The notes beneath the pieces were generated by a model. It ran no database searches. It was not told the origin of the DNA and saw only the letters and a program-made list of their open reading frames with translations. A DNA stretch of 64,000 bases from Antiquaquibacter soli. GTDB taxonomy: Bacteria > Actinomycetota > Actinomycetes > Actinomycetales > Microbacteriaceae. The position numbers and the translations under genes are program-made. Shown here one piece after another: positions 33,818 through 42,108 of this stretch (its first letter is position 1; every line of letters begins with the position of its first letter). Location: the NCBI RefSeq assembly GCF_030580675.1, contig NZ_JAUQUB010000002.1, positions 248,001 through 312,000 of the forward strand, in the 5' to 3' direction.

Positions 33818-34477
33818 CTAGGCGGTGACCCACTCCACGAGCCGCCCCACGAGCTCCCGCACCGGCTCGGCGTCGTACGCCGCAGCGTCGTGGCCGAGCG
33901 CACTGTACGCGCGTCGCGGCGCGCCCTCGACGAGCCATGCCACGGGCTCCGTGCCGCCGCCCTCTGCGTCGACCTCGAGCAGCACCGAGCGCTCCGCCGC
34001 GGGGCGCAGCGCGTGGTAGCGCTCGTCCACCGTGTCGAAGTCCGCGAGACCGAGGCCGCGCCCGGCGGCGGTCGCGGACACCCGCACCGGCCCGTAGTCG
34101 GGGTGCCACGAGACGCCGTCGATCCAGCGGGCGCCGACGGCGGCCGCCCACGCGTCCGAGTCGGGGAACGAGTTGGCCGCCGCGTGGACCGCGAGCAGGG
34201 GCACCTCGGCGAGAGCCCGCTCCAGGCCCGCCGGTGCGGCGGGGGAGGGCATCCCGTCGACCGGCTTGCCGAGATTGGCGATCAGCAGCTCGGGCAGTGC
34301 GCCGTGCTCGAGGGCGGCGACCGCGGCATCCACGTCGTCGGCGATCGTCACGGCGAACCCGCGTGACTCGGCGACCGCCGCGATCACCTCGCTCGTCGGG
34401 GCGAAAGGATGCCACGGGTCGGCGTACCGGCCGACTCCGGACAGCAGCAGCGCGGTTCGGGTCACGCCTCCCATCAT
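33818..34477 (-). CDS. ThuA-like domain protein
   Basis: A 219-residue protein resembling ThuA, a class-I glutamine-amidotransferase-like fold linked to sugar utilisation. It opens TALLLSGVGRYADPWHPFAPTSEVIAAV, has LLIANLGKPVDG and LLAVHAAANSFPDSDAW, and GARWIDGVSWHPDYGPVRV toward the middle. The biochemical role of ThuA proteins is not settled; genes often sit with ABC sugar uptake and dehydrogenases, as here. Its ATG at 34477 overlaps the ALDH stop (ATGA), so both are translated from one messenger. It is probably part of the LacI-type regulated locus. Confidence 0.82.
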   Translation of the reverse strand: MMGGVTRTALLLSGVGRYADPWHPFAPTSEVIAAVAESRGFAVTIADDVDAAVAALEHGALPELLIANLGKPVDGMPSPAAPAGLERALAEVPLLAVHAAANSFPDSDAWAAAVGARWIDGVSWHPDYGPVRVSATAAGRGLGLADFDTVDERYHALRPAAERSVLLEVDAEGGGTEPVAWLVEGAPRRAYSALGHDAAAYDAEPVRELVGRLVEWVTA

Positions 34478-35913
34478 GCCTGGGCGATGAGCTTGTGCAC
34501 CATGTAGTCCTCGACGGCCTCGGGCCCGCCGTCGGAGCCGTAGCCCGACTGCTTGCGCCCGCCGAAGTAGGTGTCGCGAGCGCCGACCCCGAACCGGTTG
34601 ACGCTCACCATGCCCGAATCGAGGCGGGAGGGGATGCTCAGCGCCCGATCGGCGGACCCCGTGAAGAGGTACGACGCGAGCCCGAACGCCACGTCGTTGG
34701 CGCGGGCGACGACCTCGTCCTCGTCGCTGAACGTCGTCACGACGGCGATCGGGCCGAACGGCTCGTCGTGCATGAGCAGCGCGTCCTCCGGAACCCCGTC
34801 GAGGAGGGTGGGGCGCCAGTAGTACCCGGTCGAGTCGTCGCCCGTGCCGCCCGCGACGAGAGTGGCGCCCTTCGCGAGGGCGTCGTCGATGAGGGGCTTC
34901 ATGGCGTCGAACCGTCGGGCGTTCGAGAGCGGCCCCATCTGGGTGGCGTCGTCGAACGGGTCGCCGACGACTGCGGCGTCGAGGGCGGCGCCGAGGCGCG
35001 AGACGAACTCGTCGTGCACCGCCTCGTGCACGAAGAACCGGATGGGAGAGCCGCACGACTGGCCGGTGTTGTGCAGCTTCGCACCCGTCGCTCCCTCGAC
35101 CGCCGCGTCGAGGTCGGCGTCGTCGAAGACGAGCACCGGGGCGTGGCCGCCGAGCTCGAGGCTGATGGGCTTGACGAGCTCCGCGGCCTGGCGGGCGAGG
35201 AGCTTGCCGACGGCGGTCGACCCGGTGAACGAGACCTTGCGGATGACGGGGGACTCGATGAGCCGCGTCGAGATCGCGGCGGGGTCGCCGAACACCATGC
35301 TCATCACGCCGGCGGGAAGCCCCGCGTCGTGGAGGGCGTGGGCGAGGGCGAGGGCGCTCGCGGGAGTCTCCTCGGCCGGCTTGATCACGACGGTGCAGCC
35401 GGCCGCGAGCGCCGCGGCGACCTTGCGACCGGGCACCGTGAGCGGGTAGTTCCACGTCGTGAACGCCGCGACGGGGCCGACGGGTTCCGCGACGAGCATC
35501 ATGCGGCCCTGGCCCTCTCCCGCGGGGAGCACCTTGCCGTAGCGGCGGGGGCCGTCGGTGGCCATCGACTCGATGATGTCGGCGGTGTAGTCGACCTCGT
35601 CGAGGGAGTCGCGCAGCGGCTTGCCGTTCTCGAGCGTCATCGCCTCGGCGATCGTCTCGCGGCGCTCGCGGAGGAGCGCGGCGGCCCGGACGAGGATGCG
35701 CTCGCGCTCGAAAGGCGAGGTGGCGCGCCATCCGTCCGCCGCCCGCGCCGCTCCGTCGAGCGCGCGGTCCAGGTCGGCCTCGGTGGCGACGGGGACGCTG
35801 CCGACGATGCGCCGCGTCGCGGGGTCCTCGACCGGGAGCGTCTCGCGCTCGACCGCAGGGATCCACTCGCCGTCGACGTAGAGCGCGAGGTCGGGGTAGG
35901 AGGGCGTGGTCAT
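34474..35913 (-). CDS. NAD(P)-dependent aldehyde dehydrogenase (succinate-semialdehyde-dehydrogenase-like)
   Basis: A 479-residue ALDH. The cofactor site has TTWNYPL, KPAEETP and FTGSTAVGK; the catalytic Glu is in LELGGHAPV and the nucleophile Cys in NTGQSCGSP; EPFGPIA and a C-terminal KQSGYGSDGGPEAVEDYM are standard. Family members oxidise aldehydes to acids; closest pattern is succinate-semialdehyde/glutarate-semialdehyde or lactaldehyde/glycolaldehyde types, and the true substrate is not readable. The start was placed at 35913 because an AAGGA lies about 11 nt upstream; the ATG at 35925 would overlap that site. The gene diverges from the D-2-hydroxyacid dehydrogenase across a LacI-type operator. 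Confidence 0.92.
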   Translation of the reverse strand: MTTPSYPDLALYVDGEWIPAVERETLPVEDPATRRIVGSVPVATEADLDRALDGAARAADGWRATSPFERERILVRAAALLRERRETIAEAMTLENGKPLRDSLDEVDYTADIIESMATDGPRRYGKVLPAGEGQGRMMLVAEPVGPVAAFTTWNYPLTVPGRKVAAALAAGCTVVIKPAEETPASALALAHALHDAGLPAGVMSMVFGDPAAISTRLIESPVIRKVSFTGSTAVGKLLARQAAELVKPISLELGGHAPVLVFDDADLDAAVEGATGAKLHNTGQSCGSPIRFFVHEAVHDEFVSRLGAALDAAVVGDPFDDATQMGPLSNARRFDAMKPLIDDALAKGATLVAGGTGDDSTGYYWRPTLLDGVPEDALLMHDEPFGPIAVVTTFSDEDEVVARANDVAFGLASYLFTGSADRALSIPSRLDSGMVSVNRFGVGARDTYFGGRKQSGYGSDGGPEAVEDYMVHKLIAQA

Positions 35914-35934
35914 AGCTGCAATCATCCTTCGTCT

Positions 35935-35963
35935 TTGACAGGGGCGCTCGAGCTTGCCATCAT
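35935..35963 (+). promoter_or_regulatory. promoter for the D-2-hydroxyacid dehydrogenase gene
   Basis: TTGACA (35935-35940), 17-bp spacer, CATCAT (35958-35963). The -35 is perfect and the -10 matches at four positions. Start of transcription would be near 35970, just before the operator at 35979. Confidence 0.6.
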
Positions 35964-35978
35964 GTGGCGAGCATTCTG

Positions 35979-35992
35979 GGAATGCGGTTGCC
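35979..35992. promoter_or_regulatory. LacI-type operator 1, GGAATGCGGTTGCC
   Basis: CpG-centred 14-mer sharing 11 of 14 bases with operator 2 (37107-37120). It overlaps a further GCATTC-tgg-GAATGC inverted repeat (35971-35985). It lies between the divergent ALDH and D-2-hydroxyacid dehydrogenase genes and could control both. Confidence 0.6.
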
Positions 35993-36049
35993 CGCAGCCC
36001 AGCATAGCCCTATCGTGGGTGCGGATCATCGAGCGGAACGGAAGACGAC

Positions 36050-37072
36050 GTGGCGGCAGGACGACGGGGTCGCCGACCCTTGGCGGCGTTCGCGCTGCAC
36101 GCGGGACTCGTTCCCGCCCTCTTCGACGCCGCGGCACGCTCGCGCCTCGACGAGAGGCTGGACGTCGTGCTGGATGCCCCGATCTCCTCCTTCGACGATG
36201 TCGCGCCCGAGGTGCTCGCCGAGCTCGAGGTGCTCGTCACCGGCTGGGGTGCGCCCACCATCGGCGCGAGAGAGCTCGACGCGATGCCCCGCCTCCGCGC
36301 GATCTTCCACGCGGCGGGCAGCGTCAAGGGCCACCTCGGCGCCGAGGTCTGGGAGCGGGGAGTGCTCGTCACGACCGCCGCGGCCGCGAACGCCCACCCG
36401 GTGGCGGAGTACACGCTCGCCATGATCCTGCTCGCCGGCAAGGGCGTCCTGCCGCTCGTGGTGCAGGAGCGCGACTTCGACCACGACCCCGGCCTCGTCG
36501 ACCACGACCCGGACATCGGCAACTACCGCAGAACCGTGGGCATCATCGGCGCGTCGACGATCGGCCGGCGGGTGATCGGGCTGCTGTCCGCGTTCGACTT
36601 CGATGTGCTCCTCTACGACCCGCTCATCGACGACGGCGATCCCGTGACGCTCCAGTCGACCCGGGTGGGTCTCGACGAGCTGCTGACCCGCAGCTCGATC
36701 GTGAGCATCCACGCGCCGCTCCTGCCGTCGACGGTCGGGATGATCGGCCGGGCCGAGCTCGCGAGGATGCCCGATTCCGCGGTACTCCTCAACACGGCCC
36801 GGGGGCCCATCGTCGACAGCGCCGCCCTCGAGGCTGAGCTGCGCGCCGGCCGGCTGCGGGCGATCCTGGATGTCACCGACCCGGACCCGCTCGAGGCCGG
36901 GGCATCCCTGCGCTCCGCCCCCGGCCTCGTGCTGACGCCGCACGTGGCCGGCGCGCTCGGCAACGAGGTCCTCCGGCTCGGCGAGTCGGTGCTGCAGGAG
37001 GTCGAGCGGTTTGTCGTCGGCGCCCCCGCGGCGTACCCCGTTCTGCGCGAGCACTTGAGCGCGATGGCCTAG
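36050..37072 (+). CDS. D-isomer-specific 2-hydroxyacid dehydrogenase
   Basis: A 340-residue NAD-dependent dehydrogenase. The cofactor motif is VGIIGASTIGRR (about 164-175). Later LNTARGPIVD provides the substrate-binding Arg, DVTDPDPLEAG sits where the catalytic acid is normally Glu (here Asp is seen in the DP pair), and LTPHVAG gives the catalytic His. It interconverts a 2-hydroxyacid and a 2-oxoacid. GTG start at 36050, with GGAAG upstream. It opens the plus-strand arm of the LacI-type locus and may process an acid made by the ALDH across the intergenic region. Substrate unknown. Confidence 0.88.
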   Translation: MAAGRRGRRPLAAFALHAGLVPALFDAAARSRLDERLDVVLDAPISSFDDVAPEVLAELEVLVTGWGAPTIGARELDAMPRLRAIFHAAGSVKGHLGAEVWERGVLVTTAAAANAHPVAEYTLAMILLAGKGVLPLVVQERDFDHDPGLVDHDPDIGNYRRTVGIIGASTIGRRVIGLLSAFDFDVLLYDPLIDDGDPVTLQSTRVGLDELLTRSSIVSIHAPLLPSTVGMIGRAELARMPDSAVLLNTARGPIVDSAALEAELRAGRLRAILDVTDPDPLEAGASLRSAPGLVLTPHVAGALGNEVLRLGESVLQEVERFVVGAPAAYPVLREHLSAMA

Positions 37073-37075
37073 CAA

Positions 37076-37104
37076 TTGACAGCACGACCCGGGATGCCTA
37101 TTCT
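37076..37104 (+). promoter_or_regulatory. sigma-A-type promoter of the sugar ABC operon
   Basis: TTGACA (37076-37081), exactly 17 bp, TATTCT (37099-37104). The start point would be near 37111, inside the operator at 37107-37120. It begins 3 bp after the upstream gene ends. Confidence 0.8.
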
Positions 37105-37106
37105 CT

Positions 37107-37120
37107 GGAATGCGCATTCC
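37107..37120. promoter_or_regulatory. LacI-type operator 2, GGAATGCGCATTCC (perfect palindrome)
   Basis: A perfect 14-bp palindrome centred on CpG, typical of LacI/GalR sites, 2 bp after the -10 and over the predicted transcription start. Binding would block initiation. The LacI-family gene at the end of the operon (40314-41360) is the obvious candidate binder. Confidence 0.8.
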
Positions 37121-37177
37121 CACCGAATCCGCACCACCCGACCCCTCCGGTCAGCAATCACATCAAAGGAGATGCAC

Positions 37178-38488
37178 GTGACACCTCGATCGCTCCGCCG
37201 CCTCGCCGCGGCTGCGACTGCCACCGCGGCGACCGCCGCCCTGCTGGCCGGCTGCGCCACCACCGGCGGCACCGGCTCGGACGGCGGCCCCGTCACCCTC
37301 GAGTTCGTGTCCTGGGACCCGAACATGGAGACCATCGTCGACACCTGGAACGAGGCCAACCCCGACATCCAGGTCGAGCTCACCAAGCCGAGCGAGTCGG
37401 CGGACGAGCTCGTGACGAAGTTCATCACCCAGGCGCAGGCCGGCGCCAACCCCGACATCGTCAAGGTCGAGTACCAGTCGCTGCCCGCGCTCATCGCCAA
37501 CGGCGTCGTCGTCGACCTGAACGAGTACGACAGCGACCTCGCCGGCAAGTTCGACGACGCCTCGCTCGCGCAGGTGCAGTTCGAGGGCGCGCTCTACGGC
37601 GTGCCGCAGGACTTCGCCCCGCTCGTCTTCTTCTACCGCCAGGACGTCTTCGACTCCCTCGGACTGTCCGCGCCGACGACGTGGGACGAGTACGCGGCCG
37701 CGGCCCGCACCATCCACGCGGCGAACCCCGCCCAGTACCTCGGCACGTTCAGCGCGGGCGACCCCGGCTGGTTCGCCGGCCTCGCCCAGCAGGCGGGAGC
37801 CAACTGGTGGAGCGCCGCCGACGACACGTGGACCGTCGCGATCAACGACGCGGCGAGCAAGAAGGTCGCCGACTACTGGCAGGGCCTCATCGGCGAGGGC
37901 GTCATCAAGTCCGACCCGTTCTGGTCGACCCAGTGGTCCGCCGAGATGAATGACGGAACCCTCGTCGGCTGGGTGAGCGCCGCGTGGGCCCCCGCCCAGT
38001 TCCCGAACATCGCTCCCGACACGGCGGGCCTGTGGACCGCGGCGGCCCTGCCGGCGTGGACCGCGGGCGACGACGCCACCGGCATCTGGGGCGGCTCGGC
38101 GATGGCTGTCACGAGCGACTCGAAGCACCCCGCGGAGGCGACGAAGTTCCTCGACTGGCTCAACACGAGCGACGAGGCCCTCGCGCTGCAGATCTCCACC
38201 ATCAACGTCTACCCGGCGGCCACCTCCGGCCGCTCGCTGCCCGAGCTCGACGCCCCGCCGGCGTTCATGTCGAACCAGCCCGACTACTACGCCTTCATCG
38301 GGCAGGTCGCGCCGACGGCGAAGAGCTTCGACATCTGGGGACCGAACGCCACGGTGACCTTCGGCGCCTACCGTGACGACTTCGGTACGGCGTTGCAGAA
38401 TGGCACCTCGCTGTCCGACGCGCTCGACGCCATCCAGGCGACGAGCGTCGAGGACCTCGAGAAGCTCGGCTTCACCGTCGCCCAGTAA
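37178..38488 (+). CDS. ABC sugar transporter, extracellular solute-binding lipoprotein (family 1)
   Basis: A 436-residue lipoprotein. Basic n-region, Ala-rich hydrophobic stretch, lipobox LLAGC at about residue 26, then a Gly/Thr linker. The mature part begins VTLEFVSWDPNMETIVDTWNEANPDIQVEL and has the family-1 fold, with GVPQDFAPLVFFYRQDVFDSLGL and WGGSAMAVTSDSKHPAEATKFLDWL typical of CUT1 sugar receptors. Start: AAAGGAG overlaps the ATG at 37172, so GTG 37178, 5 nt after it, is preferred. First gene of the uptake operon; the sugar ligand is not predictable. Confidence 0.92.
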   Translation: MTPRSLRRLAAAATATAATAALLAGCATTGGTGSDGGPVTLEFVSWDPNMETIVDTWNEANPDIQVELTKPSESADELVTKFITQAQAGANPDIVKVEYQSLPALIANGVVVDLNEYDSDLAGKFDDASLAQVQFEGALYGVPQDFAPLVFFYRQDVFDSLGLSAPTTWDEYAAAARTIHAANPAQYLGTFSAGDPGWFAGLAQQAGANWWSAADDTWTVAINDAASKKVADYWQGLIGEGVIKSDPFWSTQWSAEMNDGTLVGWVSAAWAPAQFPNIAPDTAGLWTAAALPAWTAGDDATGIWGGSAMAVTSDSKHPAEATKFLDWLNTSDEALALQISTINVYPAATSGRSLPELDAPPAFMSNQPDYYAFIGQVAPTAKSFDIWGPNATVTFGAYRDDFGTALQNGTSLSDALDAIQATSVEDLEKLGFTVAQ

Positions 38489-38551
38489 GCACCTCGGGCG
38501 GGCGCCGCGACCGGAATGGATCGCGGCGCCCGCTCCGCCCGGAGGAACAGC

Positions 38552-39454
38552 ATGACCACCGCTCCCGCCCGCCCGCGCCGGAAGCTGCACAGCAACCGCA
38601 TCGCCGTCGTGCTCGTGACCCCCGCACTGCTGCTGCTCGCGGGCTTCACCGTCGCCCCGACGGTCTACGCCTTCGTGCTCAGCCTGCAGCAGACCAAGAT
38701 CTCCGGCGGACTCTTCGGAGGCGACCCCCAGGCGGTCTTCGTCGGCCTCGAGAACTATGCCGCCGCACTCGGTGACGCGGAGTTCTGGGCCAGCATCGGC
38801 CGGATGCTCGCCGTCGCCGTCATCGGAGTGCCCGCGACGGTCATCCTCGCAACCGCGTTCGCCCTCTGCCTCGACGCGCGCGGCGCTCGACTCGTCGGTT
38901 TCTCACGCATCGCGATCTTCCTCCCGTACGCGGTGCCGGGCGTGCTCGCATCCATGCTCTGGGGCTTTCTCTACCTCCCGGCGACGAGCCCGATCGGCGG
39001 CGACGTCATCGACTTCTTCGGGTCGCGCGAGATCTTCTTCTCCGTCGCCAACATCGCCGTGTGGGGCGTCGTCGGATTCAACATGGTCATCCTCTACACC
39101 GCGGTCCGGGGTCTCCCGGGCGAGATCTACGACGCGGCCATGATGGATGGCGCGAGCGAGCTGCAGATCGCGCTGCGCATCAAGCTCCCGATGATCCGGC
39201 CCGCGCTCGTCATGGTGACTCTCTTCTCGGTGCTCGGCGCCCTCCAGCTCTACAACGAGCCGACCGCGCTGCGACCGCTGTCCAACGCGATCACGTCGAG
39301 CTGGGTGCCCCTCATGAAGGTGTACAGCGACGCGTTCGTTCAGAACAACATCCACCAGGGAGCGGCGAGCGCGCTCGTCATCGTCGTGCTCACCGTCGCG
39401 GCCACCGTCCTCGTGAACGTGATCGGGCGCCGACTGCAGGGGCGGGCGTCGTGA
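38552..39454 (+). CDS. ABC sugar permease (MalF/UgpA type)
   Basis: A 300-residue integral membrane protein with about six hydrophobic helices. The cytoplasmic EAA loop reads IYDAAMMDGASELQIALRIKLPMIRPAL (about 205-232), where the ATPase docks. N-terminal VVLVTPALLLLAGFTVAPTVYAF is typical of CUT1 permeases. GGAGGAAC lies 7 nt before the ATG. It follows the binding-protein gene by 63 bp and its stop overlaps the next start (GTGA). With the second permease it forms the translocation pore. Confidence 0.92.
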   Translation: MTTAPARPRRKLHSNRIAVVLVTPALLLLAGFTVAPTVYAFVLSLQQTKISGGLFGGDPQAVFVGLENYAAALGDAEFWASIGRMLAVAVIGVPATVILATAFALCLDARGARLVGFSRIAIFLPYAVPGVLASMLWGFLYLPATSPIGGDVIDFFGSREIFFSVANIAVWGVVGFNMVILYTAVRGLPGEIYDAAMMDGASELQIALRIKLPMIRPALVMVTLFSVLGALQLYNEPTALRPLSNAITSSWVPLMKVYSDAFVQNNIHQGAASALVIVVLTVAATVLVNVIGRRLQGRAS

Positions 39455-40305
39455 GCGCGCGCGTTGCCCGACCGCGGCTCAACCTCGCCGCGACGGCCGT
39501 GCTCGTCGTCGGCGCGCTGTACACGATCGTGCCGGTCGCGTGGATCCTCATCGCCTCCACGAAGTCCAACGCGGAGCTGTTCGGCACCGAGCCGTTCGTC
39601 CCGGCGTTCACGGGCGGGTTCCAGGACAACCTCGTCGGCCTCTTCTCCTACCGCGACGGCATCTTCGGGCAGTGGGCGCTCAACTCGCTGCTGTACGCGG
39701 GGGGCGGGGGCATCCTGTCGACGCTCATCGCGGCGGGCACCGGCTACGCCCTCGGAAAGTACCGCTTCCGCGGCAGCACGACGATCTTCCGCATCATCGT
39801 CGCCGCCGTGCTCCTGCCGGCGATCGTCCTCGCGATCCCGCAGTACCTGATGCTCGCCCAGCTCGGCTTCACGAACAACTACCTCGCGGTCATCCTGCCG
39901 CTGCTCGTGAGCCCGTTCGCCATCTACCTGTGCAAGATCTACGCCGAGGCCTCCGTGCCCGACGAGCTCATGGAGGCCGCGCGGCTCGACGGCTCGAGCG
40001 AGTGGCGAATCTTCCGCTCGGTCGGCGTGCGGCTCATGGCCCCGGCCGTGGTCACCGTCTTCCTGCTGCAGTTCATCGGCATCTGGAACAACTTCCTGCT
40101 GCCCTCGATCATGCTGAGCAACGACAAGCTCTACCCGCTCACGCTCGGCCTGCTCGGGATGCTCCGCGTCAGCGGCGGTCAGGCGGCCCTGTACTCGTTC
40201 GTCATCATGGGCTCGCTGCTATCGATCATCCCCGTCGTGATCCTGTTCCTCAGCCTGCAGCGGTTCTGGCGCATCGACCTGTTGAGCGGCGGCGTCAAGG
40301 CGTAG
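39451..40305 (+). CDS. ABC sugar permease (MalG/UgpE type)
   Basis: A 284-residue membrane protein, about six helices. The EAA loop is DELMEAARLDGSSEWRIFRSVGVRLMAPA (about 170-198). The N-terminal VLVVGALYTIVPVAWILIASTKSNAELF is standard for this partner permease. GTG start overlaps the preceding stop. No ATPase gene follows, so the importer must borrow an ATPase encoded elsewhere, as many actinobacterial CUT1 systems do with MsiK. It converges with lacI, leaving 8 bp. Confidence 0.92.
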   Translation: MSARVARPRLNLAATAVLVVGALYTIVPVAWILIASTKSNAELFGTEPFVPAFTGGFQDNLVGLFSYRDGIFGQWALNSLLYAGGGGILSTLIAAGTGYALGKYRFRGSTTIFRIIVAAVLLPAIVLAIPQYLMLAQLGFTNNYLAVILPLLVSPFAIYLCKIYAEASVPDELMEAARLDGSSEWRIFRSVGVRLMAPAVVTVFLLQFIGIWNNFLLPSIMLSNDKLYPLTLGLLGMLRVSGGQAALYSFVIMGSLLSIIPVVILFLSLQRFWRIDLLSGGVKA

Positions 40306-40313
40306 CACCGTCG

Positions 40314-41360
40314 TCAGTTCAGCCGGGGCGTCGAGTCCCGCAGCACGACCGAGGTCGGCAGGATGCTGCCCGGCGCCCCCGGGACGCCGTGCGCGATCCG
40401 GCCGACCACCTCGGCGGCGAGGTCGGCGATCGGCACGTGCACCGTCGTCAGCCCGGGCACGACGTCGCGAAGGGTGCGGATGTCGTCGAAGCCGGCGACC
40501 GAGATGTCCTCGGGGATGCGGAATCCGCGCCCGCGCAGGGCGGCGACCGCCCCGAGCGCCATCTCGTCGTTGACGGCGAAGACGAGCCGGGTGCCGGCGA
40601 GCACGTCGTCTCCGAGGCGCTGGACCGCGTCTCGAGCGCCCTCCCAGCTGAACGCGCTCGGGATGACGCGGTCGTCGTCGAGCTCGATGCCGGCGTCCGC
40701 GAGCCCCGCCCGGAAGCCGGCGACCCGGTCCTGGGTCGCGACGAGCTCGGGCTCGCCGGCGAGGACGAGGAAGTCCCGGTAGCCGAGCCGCGCGAGCGAG
40801 GCCCCCAGCTGTCGCGCCCCGCCGGCGTTGTCGAAGTCGACGCTCTCGAACGGGAGATCGCCGCGGCTCACGGTCACGACCCTGCCCCCCGACTCGATCA
40901 CCATGTCGAGCTCGGCGCGCAGCGTGCCGGTGAGGGCGGCGTCGCGGTACCCGGACCCCGCGAGCACGATCGCCCGCGCGTGCTGCCCGCGCACCTCCCG
41001 GACGACCTCGAGCTCGCGCTCGATGCGGCGCTCGGTGACGATGACGCTCACACGGAGCCCGGCGCTCTCCGCCTCCGCCATCATCGCGGCGGCCATCGAC
41101 GAGAAATAGGCGTCGGCGATGTCGCTCACGAGGAGGGCGATCGTCGTCGTCCTGCCGCGCGCCACGGCTTGCGCCTGGGTGTTGGGCACGTAGTTGAGAC
41201 GGGCCGCGGCTTCGAGCACCCTCTGCTTGAGGGCCTCGTCGACGCGGCGGGCGCTCCCGTTGAAGGCCCTCGACGCCGTCGACTGCGAGACCCCGGCAGC
41301 ACGAGCCACGTCCGACAGGGTGACGGGTCGGACGCGGTCTCCCGAGGAGGGCTGAGGCAC
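40314..41360 (-). CDS. LacI/GalR-family transcriptional regulator
   Basis: A 348-residue repressor. The N-terminal helix-turn-helix reads VTLSDVARAAGVSQSTASRAFNG (about 13-35) with the hinge region LNYVPNTQAQAVARG. The effector domain has the periplasmic-binding-protein fold: TIALLVSDIADAYFSSM, DDRVIPSAFSWEGARDAV, FAVNDEMALGAVAALRGRGFRIPEDISVAGFDDI. Palindromic sites GGAATGCGCATTCC and a relative, at the promoters of the locus, are its likely targets. The inducer is probably the imported sugar or a product. Confidence 0.92.
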   Translation of the reverse strand: MPQPSSGDRVRPVTLSDVARAAGVSQSTASRAFNGSARRVDEALKQRVLEAAARLNYVPNTQAQAVARGRTTTIALLVSDIADAYFSSMAAAMMAEAESAGLRVSVIVTERRIERELEVVREVRGQHARAIVLAGSGYRDAALTGTLRAELDMVIESGGRVVTVSRGDLPFESVDFDNAGGARQLGASLARLGYRDFLVLAGEPELVATQDRVAGFRAGLADAGIELDDDRVIPSAFSWEGARDAVQRLGDDVLAGTRLVFAVNDEMALGAVAALRGRGFRIPEDISVAGFDDIRTLRDVVPGLTTVHVPIADLAAEVVGRIAHGVPGAPGSILPTSVVLRDSTPRLN

Positions 41361-41381
41361 CCCCTCAGGCTATCGCCCGGT

Positions 41382-41828
41382 CTACCGTCGCACCCACGTG
41401 ATCGCGTTCGTCGGGTCGTACCGGCGGGAGCACTTCGCGCAGGAGAGCGGCCGGGTCGGCTTGCGGTAGCGGTGCACGACGTGGCCCGCGGGGCACGTGC
41501 CCACCCACGGGGCGAGATCCTCGGCGACCGCACCGTCGTGGAGCCGCTTGCCCTCGTAGCCGATCGATCGCGCGATCGCCTTCCACTTCGGGCCGTGGCC
41601 GGCCCGGTTGCCCGCCATGGCGTGCGCGACCTCGTGCAGCAGCACCTGGTGGATCTCGTCGTCCTCGTAGCGGGCGGCGAGGTACCGCGACACCGAGATT
41701 CGCTTCGTCGTGTAGTTGCACAGACCGGCGCGCGTCTTCGCATTGTCGAAGCCGAAGCTCCACGAGTCATCCAGGTGGAGCGAGATGAGGGTGCTCGCCC
41801 ACGTGCGTACGCGCAATAGATCAGCCAC
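41382..41828 (-). CDS. SprT-like zinc metalloprotease-domain protein
   Basis: A 148-residue SprT-family protein. The zincin motif is HEVAHAM in QVLLHEVAHAMAGNRAGHGPKWKAIA (about 65-90), giving two His, the catalytic Glu and a third His. C-terminal CPAGHVVHRYRK and CAKCSRRY supply a Cys/His zinc ribbon. Eukaryotic Spartan relatives cut DNA-protein crosslinks; bacterial members are less studied. GTG start at 41828; minus-strand TAGCCT 6 nt upstream suggests a leaderless messenger. Confidence 0.88.
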   Translation of the reverse strand: MADLLRVRTWASTLISLHLDDSWSFGFDNAKTRAGLCNYTTKRISVSRYLAARYEDDEIHQVLLHEVAHAMAGNRAGHGPKWKAIARSIGYEGKRLHDGAVAEDLAPWVGTCPAGHVVHRYRKPTRPLSCAKCSRRYDPTNAITWVRR

Positions 41829-41834
41829 TCATCG

Positions 41835-41840
41835 AGGCTA
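41835..41840 (-). promoter_or_regulatory. -10 element (TAGCCT) of the leaderless sprT-like promoter
   Basis: Minus-strand TAGCCT, 6 nt before the GTG at 41828. No ribosome site fits in between. Confidence 0.5.
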
Positions 41841-41918
41841 ACCCGGCGGCAGCGGGCATCCGGATTGCAGGAAGGTTGCGGGGGATGATCGCCCCCTGTG
41901 GACAGCGGATGCTCTCCG

Positions 41919-41924
41919 TAGCGT
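41919..41924 (+). promoter_or_regulatory. -10 element (TAGCGT) of a leaderless small-protein promoter
   Basis: TAGCGT, 7 nt before the GTG at 41932. Confidence 0.4.
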
Positions 41925-41931
41925 TGCTCCC

Positions 41932-42108
41932 GTGAATCAGACAGAAGCCGACGAGCGGTTCGTTCTCCCCGAGGAGCGCATCGACCTCGATGCGGGATTC
42001 GGGCGGCTCCGACTCACCGAGCGCAGGCGGGACTTCGAGGCCGGACGGTCGGGTGGTCTCGGGATGGCCCTCGAGTCCCTCCTGCGCGGAGTATCGAACC
42101 TGCGCTAG
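41932..42108 (+). CDS. small protein of 58 residues, unknown
   Basis: A GTG-started reading frame of 58 codons: starts VNQTEADERFVLPEER, continues DAGFGRLRLTERRR and ends ALESLLRGVSNLR. GC3 bias and the leaderless-type -10 7 nt upstream support it being translated. It is highly charged with a short amphipathic C-terminal helix; no signal peptide, Cys or membrane segment. Its TAG stop shares the palindrome CTAG with the stop of the convergent sugar dehydrogenase gene. It has no recognisable family. It may be a small regulatory or binding protein; the role is not predictable. Confidence 0.5.
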   Translation: MNQTEADERFVLPEERIDLDAGFGRLRLTERRRDFEAGRSGGLGMALESLLRGVSNLR

